DNA of 8,891 bases. Origin: Candidatus Aminicenantota bacterium (GTDB taxonomy: Bacteria > Acidobacteriota > Aminicenantia > Aminicenantales > UBA4085). The DNA lies in contig PMCY01000157.1 in assembly GCA_003154255.1 (NCBI GenBank), positions 6,554-15,444 on the forward strand. Direction: 5' to 3'. Shown piece by piece: positions 1 through 6,074 of this stretch. The position numbers were made by a program, and so were the translations under genes. The notes below the pieces were generated by a model that was given only the letters and a program-made list of their open reading frames with translations, did not search any database and was not told the DNA's origin. Within the stretch, counting starts at the first letter, position 1. Each line of letters begins with the position of its first letter.

Positions 1-245
1 GCCCTTTCCTTGTCGGCCAGCCCGACGGAGAGCATGTCCACGACCTGGTTGTCATGGAGCAAAAGGATGGAGCTTGCGACGATGCCCGTGTCGGCCAAGC
101 CCTTTCTATAGAAGGCGTGGAATTCGTCGAGGGCCTTTTTCAATTCCTTGGGCGAAGTGCCGGGGCCGGACCCCGAGAGAGGGGTCGAGCCCGAGACGAT
201 CAGGCCGAGGACGATGAAAGCCATGGCGAGGAGTTGTTTATTCAT
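1..245 (-). CDS. Secreted serine hydrolase (beta-lactamase-like family), N-terminal fragment
   Basis: The minus-strand reading frame starts with ATG at 245-243 and stays open for 81 codons to the window edge, so only the N-terminus is present. A GGAGG Shine-Dalgarno (complement of 250-254) sits 4 nt before the ATG. Residues 1-20 form a short basic start (MNK) and a hydrophobic stretch typical of a signal peptide, so export is likely; no lipobox cysteine is visible. From about residue 34 the sequence has the charged helix followed by a beta-strand pattern (GIVASSILLLHDNQVV, then GLADKE) resembling the first strands of class C beta-lactamase/penicillin-binding-type serine hydrolases (PF00144 family). 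The SxxK catalytic motif would lie beyond the window, so activity cannot be judged. It is divergent from the amino acid permease. The family call rests on a short region; a different exported hydrolase is possible. Confidence 0.6.
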   Translation of the reverse strand, partial: MNKQLLAMAFIVLGLIVSGSTPLSGSGPGTSPKELKKALDEFHAFYRKGLADTGIVASSILLLHDNQVVDMLSVGLADKER

Positions 246-272
246 TGTTCCTCCAAGAGACAATCCTCTCCT

Positions 273-301
273 ATAATGCCTCATCGGATCGGATTTGCCA
301 A
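273..301 (-). promoter_or_regulatory. Promoter of the serine-hydrolase-like gene
   Basis: On the minus strand, TTGGCA (301-296, 5/6 match to the -35 consensus) is followed after exactly 17 bp by CATTAT (278-273, 4/6 match to the -10). Transcription would start near 266, giving a leader of about 20 nt that carries the GGAGG Shine-Dalgarno for the ATG at 245. Spacing and placement fit a sigma-70-type promoter well. No experimental support exists here. Confidence 0.55.
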
Positions 302-346
302 TCTATGCCGTCAGGATATTGCAGTTAGCGAAATATTTGATAGACC

Positions 347-355
347 TGCTAAAAT
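347..355 (+). promoter_or_regulatory. Extended -10 promoter for the permease (possible leaderless start)
   Basis: TGC followed by TAAAAT (347-355) matches the extended -10 pattern TGnTAnnnT, with 5 of 6 hexamer positions matching. No good -35 is seen at the usual distance, as is common for extended -10 promoters. A start site 6-7 nt downstream would fall at about 362-363, on or next to the A of the permease ATG at 363. That agrees with the absence of any Shine-Dalgarno before this ATG. Two AATATT palindromes (332-337 and 353-358) flank the element, 21 bp apart. Confidence 0.4.
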
Positions 356-362
356 ATTCTTC

Positions 363-1781
363 ATGACCTCGGAAAGCGACCGCTCCCAGCCTCCCCGGCT
401 CCTGCGCGCGTTGGGACTTCGCGAGGGCATCGCCCTGCAGATCGGGATGATCATCGGCTCGGGGATTTTCATCGTCCCGGCCGCAATCGCCGGCCGGCTC
501 CGGGCCATGGGACCGATCCTGCTGGTCTGGGCGATCGGCGGCTTGCTCGTCCTGTTCGGGTCGTTGACCCTGGCTGAACTGAGCGCTCTCCTGCCCCAGG
601 CCGGCGGCCCCTATGTCTATCTCCGGAAAAGCTTCGGCCCTCTTGCAGCCTTCCTTTACAGCTGGAACCAATTCTTCATCAACGCCGCGGGCTCCATCGC
701 CGCCATCGCCGTCGCTTTTGCCACTTATCTGGGGTTCTTCATTCCCTGGGTCTCGCCGTCCCGGGTATTTTTCCGATTTTCCTTCACGGTTTTAGGACAG
801 CTGCAGACGATCGATTTCGGCGGGGTTCAGGCCACGGCCATCGCCGCCATCGCCCTTCTCACCTGGGTCAACATCCGCGGCGTCAAGTTCGGCGGGCGGG
901 TGATGAGCGTTTTCACCGCGGCCAAAATTGCCGCCCTGCTGGCCTTGATCATCGCCGCGTTCGTCTCCGGGAAGGGGAGCGGCTCGCACTTCCTGCCCTG
1001 GTGGCCGTCGGCCTGGAGGAACGAACTCTTCTCCGCCTTCGGACTCTCGATGATCGCCGTCCTGTGGGCCTATGACGGATGGATCTCGGTGACGCTGACG
1101 GCCGGCGAAATCAAGAATCCCGAGCGGAACGTGCCGCTGTCGCTTATTCTGGGAACGCTGGCCGTCATCGCACTTTATATCGGGGCCAATCTGGCCTACG
1201 CCTACGTCCTGCCCCTGGAGACCGTGGCCGGGTCGCCCCGCATCGCGGCGGATGTCGCCCGGGCGGTCCTGGGACCGTTCGGCGCGTCGCTGATCATCCT
1301 GGGCATTCTGTGCTCCACGTTCGGCACGATCAACGGCTCGCTTCTGAGCAACCCGCGGGCGATTTATGCCGCCGGGGCGGACGGAACGTTCGCCCGCTCC
1401 TTCGGCCGCGTCCATCCCCGCTACCGGACGCCCTCGGTGGCCATCCTGACCATGGGCGTTTGGGGCTCAATCCTGACCCTGAGCGGGAAGTATGAGCAAA
1501 TCATCTCCTATGTCGTCTTCGGCTCCTGGGGGTTCTATGCCCTGACCGCGCTCTCGGTCATCGTCTTGCGGCGGAAAATGCCCGACGCGCCGCGGCCGTA
1601 CAAGGCCTGGGGCTACCCCTATGCGACGCTCACCCTGGTCGCCGTAACGGGCTGGTTCCTTTATAATAGCGTAGTCCAGGACACCCGCAACGCCGTCATC
1701 GGCATTGTCCTTCTTCTGGTCTCGCTGCCATTCTATGCCGTCTCGGCCCGGCGCCGGAAAAAGGCCGGATCGTCGGGTTGA
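363..1781 (+). CDS. APC-superfamily amino acid permease
   Basis: This is a 472-residue polytopic membrane protein of the amino acid-polyamine-organocation superfamily, of normal length and with about 12 hydrophobic segments. The first membrane helix carries the family motif GMIIGSGIF (residues 28-36), where the unwound segment binds the amino-acid backbone. The region around residues 229-240 (SMIAVLWAYDGW) fits transmembrane helix 6, followed by the loop EIKNPERN from residue 249. RPYKAWGYP (411-419) before the last helices resembles the LAT/SteT-like subgroup, which moves neutral amino acids by exchange or proton coupling; the substrate cannot be read from sequence. The basic C-terminal tail (RRRKKAG) is expected in the cytoplasm. 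ATG 363 is chosen because the open frame upstream has no membrane-protein character and lies antisense to the divergent exported protein. No Shine-Dalgarno precedes it, and a leaderless mRNA is possible. The gene ends directly in the promoter of the next gene, with no terminator seen. Confidence 0.92.
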   Translation: MTSESDRSQPPRLLRALGLREGIALQIGMIIGSGIFIVPAAIAGRLRAMGPILLVWAIGGLLVLFGSLTLAELSALLPQAGGPYVYLRKSFGPLAAFLYSWNQFFINAAGSIAAIAVAFATYLGFFIPWVSPSRVFFRFSFTVLGQLQTIDFGGVQATAIAAIALLTWVNIRGVKFGGRVMSVFTAAKIAALLALIIAAFVSGKGSGSHFLPWWPSAWRNELFSAFGLSMIAVLWAYDGWISVTLTAGEIKNPERNVPLSLILGTLAVIALYIGANLAYAYVLPLETVAGSPRIAADVARAVLGPFGASLIILGILCSTFGTINGSLLSNPRAIYAAGADGTFARSFGRVHPRYRTPSVAILTMGVWGSILTLSGKYEQIISYVVFGSWGFYALTALSVIVLRRKMPDAPRPYKAWGYPYATLTLVAVTGWFLYNSVVQDTRNAVIGIVLLLVSLPFYAVSARRRKKAGSSG

Positions 1782-1807
1782 CTTTGGGTCCTGCTTCGTT
1801 TAATAAT
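1778..1807 (+). promoter_or_regulatory. Promoter of the TPR lipoprotein gene
   Basis: TTGACT (1778-1783, 5/6) and AATAAT (1802-1807, 5/6) are separated by 18 bp. The -35 shares bases with the permease stop codon (TGA 1779-1781). The predicted start near 1814 leaves a leader of about 37 nt that includes the Shine-Dalgarno at 1839-1846. The -10 covers the upstream in-frame ATG at 1806, which makes that ATG an unlikely translation start. Confidence 0.55.
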
Positions 1808-1838
1808 GAACGTCTCTCATCATCGCGGACGCATGTCC

Positions 1839-1846
1839 AAGGAGGT
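1839..1846 (+). promoter_or_regulatory. Ribosome binding site deciding the TPR lipoprotein start
   Basis: AAGGAGGT is a near-perfect anti-16S match. Its GGAGG core lies 5 nt from ATG 1851 and only 2 nt from ATG 1848, which favours 1851. It excludes the ATG at 1806, which has no such site. Confidence 0.75.
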
Positions 1847-1850
1847 CATG

Positions 1851-2870
1851 ATGTCGGATAAACGCACTCTTCGTTTTTTCGTTGGGGCCCTGGCCCTCAT
1901 AGTGATCGTCGCCTTCACCGGCTGCGAGAAGCTGAACATTAAGAAGCTGAGCGCCAATTATCATTTCAACAAGGCCAACCAGCTCTTCAAAGACAACAAA
2001 TTCAGCAAGGCCATTGCCGAGTACAAGGCCACCATCGACAACAACCCCGATCTCAAGGACGCCTATCGGTTGATGGGCGAGAGCTACAAGTCCCTGTACG
2101 TGCCGGCCAAGGAAAGCCCGGAGAACAAGGAAAAAGCCACCGAGGCCCTCAAGGCCCTGCAGAAGGCCTACGATCTCGACGCCAACAACCGGGATGTCAT
2201 TTACAGCCTCGGCGATATGTATGACAAGTTGCGGGATTTCGACAATGCCGAGAAGATGTACCTGCGGATCATCGACCTGGATCCCGGCAACATGAACAAC
2301 TATTATGTCATCGCCGAGTTTTACAAACGCTACGCCGGGGACAAGGACAAGGCCAACCTGGGCCTCAAGGACAAAGTCGAGGGCATGTACCTGCGGCGCA
2401 TCGAGACCGATCCCGAAAACGTCCAGGGCTATGCCTATATGGCGGATTATTTCGATAAGCTGCCGGCGGCCGACGGCAAGACTCTCGCGGCCAATCTCAA
2501 CGACGCCTATGAAATGCATTTACGGCGTCTGACGCTGAAGCCCAACAGCGCCGAGGTCCTCTACACGGTCGGCGTCAATCGCGTCGAGACGGCGCGGCGG
2601 CTCCCGGATTATTTTAGCGAAGCGGAAAGGGGCCGCATCGCGGCCGATGCCGAAAAGTACCTGCTCAAGGCCGTCGAGATCGATCCCAACTTTCCCGAGC
2701 CCTACGCCTATATGGGAATCCTTTACCTCAACGTAAACGTCAAGCTTTATCCGGAGAAGGAAAGCCGTTTCCGGGATGAGGCCACCCGCTACGGCGAAAA
2801 GTTCCAGGAAGCCAGGAAACGCGCGATGAACCGCTTGAAGCTGGAGAAGGAGCTCAAGAAGACGGGTTGA
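1851..2870 (+). CDS. TPR-repeat lipoprotein of unknown function
   Basis: This 339-residue protein begins with a basic N-terminus, a hydrophobic core at residues 9-22 and a lipobox-like FTGC with Cys25 as the likely lipidated residue. Glu26 follows, so the aspartate inner-membrane retention signal of enterobacteria is absent. The mature part is built of tetratricopeptide-like helical repeats. The clearest are at residues 36-69 (AIAEYKATIDNNP) and 114-147 (NAEKMYLRIIDLDPGN), with further units carrying MYLRRIETDPEN, HLRRLTLKPNS and YLLKAVEIDPNF. Spacers between repeats are longer than the 34-residue norm. The C-terminus is a charged helix rich in Lys, Arg and Glu. TPR domains bind other proteins, so a scaffold or assembly role in the envelope is plausible, but no specific function can be assigned. 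It has its own promoter and terminator and is therefore probably monocistronic, despite lying directly before the ribosomal operon. Confidence 0.85.
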   Translation: MSDKRTLRFFVGALALIVIVAFTGCEKLNIKKLSANYHFNKANQLFKDNKFSKAIAEYKATIDNNPDLKDAYRLMGESYKSLYVPAKESPENKEKATEALKALQKAYDLDANNRDVIYSLGDMYDKLRDFDNAEKMYLRIIDLDPGNMNNYYVIAEFYKRYAGDKDKANLGLKDKVEGMYLRRIETDPENVQGYAYMADYFDKLPAADGKTLAANLNDAYEMHLRRLTLKPNSAEVLYTVGVNRVETARRLPDYFSEAERGRIAADAEKYLLKAVEIDPNFPEPYAYMGILYLNVNVKLYPEKESRFRDEATRYGEKFQEARKRAMNRLKLEKELKKTG

Positions 2871-2895
2871 TCCCCGTTTTTTCTTCAGACGTCCG

Positions 2896-2952
2896 CGAAT
2901 CCCCTCGGGGCCCTTTCCTGCGGGAGAAGACCCAGAGGGGATTCGTTTTTTT
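2896..2952 (+). terminator. Intrinsic terminator after the TPR lipoprotein gene
   Basis: An 11-bp perfect stem pairs CGAATCCCCTC (2896-2906) with GAGGGGATTCG (2935-2945). It extends by a GGG/CCC pair inside the 28-nt loop after one bulged A. Seven T residues (2946-2952) follow immediately. This separates the lipoprotein gene from the rplM promoter, which begins 11 bp later. Confidence 0.85.
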
Positions 2953-2963
2953 GGCTCCCGCTG

Positions 2964-2992
2964 TTGACATGGGAGCCCGGATTTAGTATCTT
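2964..2992 (+). promoter_or_regulatory. Promoter of the rplM translation operon
   Basis: A perfect -35 TTGACA (2964-2969) is followed by a 17-bp spacer and TATCTT (2987-2992, 4/6 to the -10). The predicted start near 2999 gives a 5' leader of about 62 nt. It is the only convincing promoter seen before rplM and probably serves the downstream genes through frr. Confidence 0.7.
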
Positions 2993-2998
2993 ATTGCA

Positions 2999-3061
2999 TC
3001 GTTTCTCTTCTGACTTTTACTGCGTATCGCATTAAAATATTTCTCTTCGAGGAAGACGCGA
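2999..3061 (+). promoter_or_regulatory. 5' leader of the rplM operon with repeated SD-complementary element
   Basis: The leader contains two exact copies of TTTCTCTTC (3002-3010 and 3040-3048). The second can fold onto the Shine-Dalgarno region: TCTTC (3044-3048) pairs with GAAGA (3052-3056) over a 3-nt loop. The first copy could compete for the same target. The Shine-Dalgarno GAGGAAG (3049-3055) is 6 nt before the ATG. L13-dependent feedback on this operon is known in some bacteria, but this leader was not matched to any described L13 leader family. The regulatory role is inference. Confidence 0.3.
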
Positions 3062-3490
3062 ATGAAGACTTTTGTCCCAAAAAAGGACGACATCGACAAG
3101 AAATGGTGGCTGATCAACGCCGACGGCAAGATCCTCGGCCGACTGGCTACGGAAGTGGCGACCCTGCTGCGGGGCAAGAACAAGCCCACGTTCGCCGCCT
3201 TCGTCGACACCGGCGACTTCGTCATCGTCATCAACGCCGAGAAAATCGCCGTGACGGGCCGCAAGCTGGCCCAGAAGGAATATTACGCCCACTCCGGCTA
3301 CCCGGGGGGGCTGCGGACCGATGTCCTGAAGGACCTCCTGGCGAACAAACCGGAAGAGGTCATCAAGCGGGCCGTGTGGGGCATGATTCCGAAGAACAAG
3401 CTCGGTCGGGCCGTCTACAAGAAGCTGAAGGTCTACCGCGGTACGACCCACCCGCACGAAGCCCAGAATCCCCAGGAATACCGGTTTTAA
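3062..3490 (+). CDS. rplM: 50S ribosomal protein L13
   Basis: The 142-residue product has the standard bacterial L13 length and pattern. An N-terminal [19 protein letters not shown] segment (about residues 15-33) is followed by HxPTF-type KNKPTF and [15 protein letters not shown]. The [12 protein letters not shown] motif lies near residues 78-89 and the C-terminal MIPKNKLGR...LKVYRG..HPHEAQ signature is present. L13 binds 23S rRNA and is an early assembly protein of the large subunit. The ATG at 3062 has a GAGGAAG Shine-Dalgarno at 6-nt spacing. It is first in the operon and lies 16 bp from rpsI, the almost universal L13-S9 pairing. Nothing in the sequence departs from the family. Confidence 0.98.
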   Translation: MKTFVPKKDDIDKKWWLINADGKILGRLATEVATLLRGKNKPTFAAFVDTGDFVIVINAEKIAVTGRKLAQKEYYAHSGYPGGLRTDVLKDLLANKPEEVIKRAVWGMIPKNKLGRAVYKKLKVYRGTTHPHEAQNPQEYRF

Positions 3491-3491
3491 C

Positions 3492-3498
3492 TAGGAGG
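3492..3498 (+). promoter_or_regulatory. Ribosome binding site deciding the rpsI TTG start
   Basis: TAGGAGG, one base after the rplM stop codon, lies 8 nt upstream of TTG 3507. No ATG or GTG in frame gives a normal S9 N-terminus, so this strong site supports the TTG start. Confidence 0.7.
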
Positions 3499-3506
3499 CA
3501 GTCGCA

Positions 3507-3911
3507 TTGAGTCTCATCCAGTACTACGGCACAGGCAAGCGTAAAACCGCGGTGGCGCGGGTGTTCCTGCGGTCCGGCAAGGGCGAAATCACCCTCTTCG
3601 TGAACAAGCGCCCGCGGCCCTTCGAGGACTACTTTCCCACCGAGTCCATGAGGCTGATCATCCGCCAGCCGCTGCAGCTCACGGCCAACGAGGACAAGTT
3701 CGACTTTTTCATGCGCGTCGACGGCGGCGGCGTCCACGCCCAGTCCGAGGCCCTCCGCCTGGGCATCACCCGGGCCCTGATCGAGTTCAACCGCGAGCTC
3801 AAGCCGGCGCTCAAGGCGGCCGGCCTGGTCACCCGCGACGCGCGGATCAAGGAACGCAAGAAATACGGCTTGCTGGGCGCCCGCAAAGCTCCGCAGTACC
3901 ACAAACGCTAA
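3507..3911 (+). CDS. rpsI: 30S ribosomal protein S9
   Basis: This 134-residue protein starts at TTG and reads MSLIQYYGTGKRKTAVARV, the canonical S9 opening (YYGTGKRKTAVARV). RVDGGGVHAQSEALRLGI near residues 72-89 is the conserved glycine-rich segment, and LVTRDARIKERKKYG precedes the extended basic tail ending in HKR. In known structures this tail reaches the ribosomal P site, where the terminal Lys-Arg contacts tRNA. The tail (GLLGARKAPQYHKR) is of the Bacillus-like type (KGARRAPQFSKR) rather than the more arginine-rich enterobacterial one. Sixteen bases separate it from rplM, and the stop codon overlaps the rpsB Shine-Dalgarno, suggesting translational coupling in both directions. Confidence 0.97.
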   Translation: MSLIQYYGTGKRKTAVARVFLRSGKGEITLFVNKRPRPFEDYFPTESMRLIIRQPLQLTANEDKFDFFMRVDGGGVHAQSEALRLGITRALIEFNRELKPALKAAGLVTRDARIKERKKYGLLGARKAPQYHKR

Positions 3912-3915
3912 AGGA
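3911..3915 (+). promoter_or_regulatory. Ribosome binding site deciding the rpsB start
   Basis: AAGGA overlaps the last base of the rpsI stop codon. It is 7 nt before ATG 3923 but only 1 nt before ATG 3917, so 3923 is the better-placed start. Confidence 0.6.
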
Positions 3916-3922
3916 CATGCCC

Positions 3923-4672
3923 ATGGTTTCAGTGACGATGAAAGAGCTCTTGGAGGCGGGGGTCCATTTCGGACACCAGACGAAGCGCTGGAACCCGAAG
4001 ATGAAGGAATTCATCTACGGCCAACGTAACGGCATCTACATCATCGACCTGCAGAAGACGATCAAGGTCTTCAAGGAGGCCCTCCAGTTTCTCAAGGGCC
4101 TGTCCGGCGAGGGCCGGGAGATCCTCTTCGTCGGGACGAAGAAGCAGGCCCAGGACATCGTCCGCGACGCGGCCTCGAAGTGCGAGAGCAGCTATGTCAA
4201 CCAGCGCTGGCTGGGCGGCCTGCTGACCAACTTCAAGGTCATCCGCGGCAGCATCGACAAGCTGGTCGATCTCGATGAGAAGCGCGAGGACGGCCGTTGG
4301 GATTTGCTCTCCAAGAAGGAGCAGTCCCGGATGGATAAGGTCTACCGCAAGCTGTCCAAGAACCTGGGCGGCATCCGGCGCATGCAGAGCATGCCCGGGG
4401 CCCTCTTCATCATCGACTCCTCCAAGGAGGATATCGCCATCCTCGAAGCCCGCAAGATGAACATCCCCATCGTGGCCATCGTCGACACCAACGGCGACCC
4501 CGAGACCGTCGATTATCCCATCCCCGGCAATGATGACGCCGTCCGGGCCATCGAGCTCTTCACCAACAAGGTGGCTGAGGCCATCCTGGAGGGCAAGAAG
4601 TCCCGCATCGAGAAGTCCATGCTGGAGGATAAAAAAGGCGGAGACGAGGCCGAGGCCGACGAAAACGCCTGA
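3923..4672 (+). CDS. rpsB: 30S ribosomal protein S2
   Basis: The product is 249 residues from ATG 3923; the in-frame ATG at 3917 would add only Met-Pro and is too close to the Shine-Dalgarno. The N-terminus has the S2 signature MKELLEAGVHFGHQTKRWNPKM, then FIYGQRNGIYIIDLQKT. The central region has ILFVGTKKQA, the coiled-coil insertion and YVNQRWLGGLLTNF. The C-terminal half has MPGALFIIDSSKEDIAILEA and PIVAIVDTNGDPETVDYPIPGNDDA. S2 joins the small subunit late and, with S1, supports initiation. The C-terminal tail is acidic (GGDEAEADENA). In Escherichia coli rpsB-tsf forms its own operon with an S2-regulated leader. Here only 11 bp separate it from rpsI and no such leader fits, so expression probably depends on the rplM promoter. 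Confidence 0.98.
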   Translation: MVSVTMKELLEAGVHFGHQTKRWNPKMKEFIYGQRNGIYIIDLQKTIKVFKEALQFLKGLSGEGREILFVGTKKQAQDIVRDAASKCESSYVNQRWLGGLLTNFKVIRGSIDKLVDLDEKREDGRWDLLSKKEQSRMDKVYRKLSKNLGGIRRMQSMPGALFIIDSSKEDIAILEARKMNIPIVAIVDTNGDPETVDYPIPGNDDAVRAIELFTNKVAEAILEGKKSRIEKSMLEDKKGGDEAEADENA

Positions 4673-4712
4673 TTTTTCCATTTTTTTTCTTCGCTAGAGC
4701 AAGGAGCGATTC

Positions 4713-5306
4713 ATGGCAATCACCGCCGAACAAGTCAAGGAACTCCGCGAACGCACCGGCATCGGCATGATGGAATGCAAGAAAGCCCTGGAAGAGGCCG
4801 ACTGCCATATGGACAAGGCCATCGAAATCCTGCGCAAGAAGGGCTACGCCCGGGCCAAGGACAAAGCCGAGCGGACGGCCAACGAAGGCCTCATCGGCTC
4901 CTACATCCACATGACCGGCAAGATCGGCGTCCTGCTGGAGATCAACTGCGAAACGGACTTTGTCGCCCGAAACGAGGAGTTCAAGGAGCTGGTCAAGAAC
5001 GTGGCCATGCACATCGCCGCGGCCAACCCCAAGTATGTCTCTCCGGCCGAAATTCCGGCCGAGATCCTGGAGCAGGAGCGGTCCATCGCCCGGGAGCAGT
5101 TCAAGGACTCCAAAAAGCCGCCCGAGATCGTCGAGAAGATCGTCGCGGGCAAGCTGACCAAGTTCTACGAGGAAGTCTGCCTGCTCGAACAGGCCTACGT
5201 CAAGGACGACAAGATCAAGATCAAGGACCTGCTGACCCAGTTCATCGCCAAGTTCAAGGAAAACACCAAGATCTCCCGCTTCGTCCGCTACGAAATCAAG
5301 AAGTGA
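4713..5306 (+). CDS. tsf: Elongation factor Ts (short form)
   Basis: This 197-residue protein is the nucleotide-exchange factor that releases GDP from EF-Tu. The N-terminal UBA-like domain carries [19 protein letters not shown] (residues 8-26). The core has the TDFVARN motif at 81-87, whose Asp82 and Phe83 correspond to residues that disturb the EF-Tu Mg/GDP site. The C-terminal part ends in a basic helix ([10 protein letters not shown]). At about 200 residues it lacks much of the second core subdomain found in the 283-residue E. coli protein; short forms of this kind are common in many phyla. AAGGAG (4701-4706) is 6 nt before the ATG. It follows rpsB after a 40-bp gap rich in T and precedes pyrH by 7 bp. 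Confidence 0.97.
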   Translation: MAITAEQVKELRERTGIGMMECKKALEEADCHMDKAIEILRKKGYARAKDKAERTANEGLIGSYIHMTGKIGVLLEINCETDFVARNEEFKELVKNVAMHIAAANPKYVSPAEIPAEILEQERSIAREQFKDSKKPPEIVEKIVAGKLTKFYEEVCLLEQAYVKDDKIKIKDLLTQFIAKFKENTKISRFVRYEIKK

Positions 5307-5313
5307 GGCGGCC

Positions 5314-6033
5314 ATGAACGCCCCGAAGCCGGCCTATGAACGGGTCCTGTTGAAGCTTTCGGGCGAATCGCTCCTGGGCAAACGGGACTACGGCATCGAC
5401 ATCGACGCGGCGGCCGCCGTGGCCGAGGAGATCAGAGAGGTCCACGCCCTGGGCGCCCAGATCGGCATCATGATCGGCGGCGGGAACATCTTCCGCGGCG
5501 TGCGCGGCACGGCCGCCGGGATGGACCGGGCCTCGGCCGATCAGATGGGCATGCTGGCCACGATCATCAACGGCATCGCCCTGCAGGACGCCATGGAGAA
5601 GAAGGGCATCCCGACCCGGCTTGTCTCGGCCTTGGAGGTGCGGTCCGTGGCCGAACCCTTCATCCGCCGGCGCGTCCTGCGCCACCTGGAAAAAGGCCGC
5701 ATCGTCATTTTCAGCGCCGGGATCGGCAGCCCCTATTTCACCACCGACACGGCGGCGGCCCTGCGGGCCCTGGAAATGAAGGCCCAGGTCATCCTCAAGG
5801 CGACCAAGGTCGACGGCGTCTACACCGCCGATCCCGAGATCGACAAGAAGGCCCGGAAGTTCGAAACCATCCGCTACATGTCCGTTCTCCAAAAGGGCCT
5901 CAAGGTCATGGACGCGACGGCCATCTCGTTGTGCAAGGACAACGATCTGCCGATCATCGTCTTCAACCTCTTCAAGCGCGGCAATATCCAGCGGGCCGTC
6001 TGCGGCCAAAAGGTCGGGACGAAAGTCTACTGA
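5314..6033 (+). CDS. pyrH: Uridylate (UMP) kinase
   Basis: The 239-residue cytoplasmic enzyme transfers phosphate from ATP to UMP, giving UDP for RNA and DNA precursors. It belongs to the bacterial amino-acid-kinase fold, active as a hexamer and usually GTP-activated. The phosphate loop LLKLSGESL is at residues 12-20 and GGGNIFRG at 55-62. [17 protein letters not shown] covers 70-86 with Asp76 matching the UMP-ribose aspartate of the family. PYFTTDTAA begins at 140 and [13 protein letters not shown] and [16 protein letters not shown] follow. The usual GTGNP before PYFTTD reads GIGSP here (I137, S139), an uncommon pocket variant. The start ATG overlaps the tsf end closely: GAGG at 5305-5308 lies within the tsf stop, 5 nt before the ATG, implying coupled translation. 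Confidence 0.97.
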   Translation: MNAPKPAYERVLLKLSGESLLGKRDYGIDIDAAAAVAEEIREVHALGAQIGIMIGGGNIFRGVRGTAAGMDRASADQMGMLATIINGIALQDAMEKKGIPTRLVSALEVRSVAEPFIRRRVLRHLEKGRIVIFSAGIGSPYFTTDTAAALRALEMKAQVILKATKVDGVYTADPEIDKKARKFETIRYMSVLQKGLKVMDATAISLCKDNDLPIIVFNLFKRGNIQRAVCGQKVGTKVY

Positions 6034-6043
6034 AGTCTTCCCC

Positions 6044-6074
6044 CCGCGGCCCCGCTCCGACGCGGGGATCGCGG
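6044..6074 (+). other. GC-rich hairpin in the pyrH-frr gap
   Basis: A two-part stem pairs CCGCG (6044-6048) with CGCGG (6070-6074) and CCCCGC (6050-6055) with GCGGGG (6062-6067), separated by a G/AT internal loop and closed by a 6-nt loop. No T-run follows, so it is not a classical terminator. It may protect an RNA end, mark a processing site or modulate frr expression. A 10-bp palindrome, CGGATATCCG (6082-6091), and GATCGATC (6092-6099) lie just downstream. Confidence 0.5.

Noticed and set aside
54..362. N-terminal extension of the permease frame by about 103 residues
   Set aside because: It lies antisense to the signal-peptide-bearing hydrolase gene and its promoter, has no SD, and has charged, non-family sequence. 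The APC protein has normal length from ATG 363.
792..1415. Open minus-strand frame opposite the permease
   Set aside because: The product is rich in Gly, Arg, Asp and Gln with no domain pattern, typical of an antisense shadow of a GC-rich membrane protein gene.
1806..1850. Earlier ATG for the TPR lipoprotein
   Set aside because: The ATG falls within the predicted -10 element and lacks an SD. The strong AAGGAGGT site and the signal peptide both point to ATG 1851.
3864..3911. S9 C-terminal tail with fewer arginines than E. coli
   Set aside because: The GARKAPQYHKR pattern resembles the Bacillus-type tail and keeps the terminal Lys-Arg, so it is normal variation.
4713..5306. Short EF-Ts as a possible truncation
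   Set aside because: EF-Ts of about 200 residues is common in many bacteria, and the ends look natural, with a good SD and immediate coupling to pyrH.
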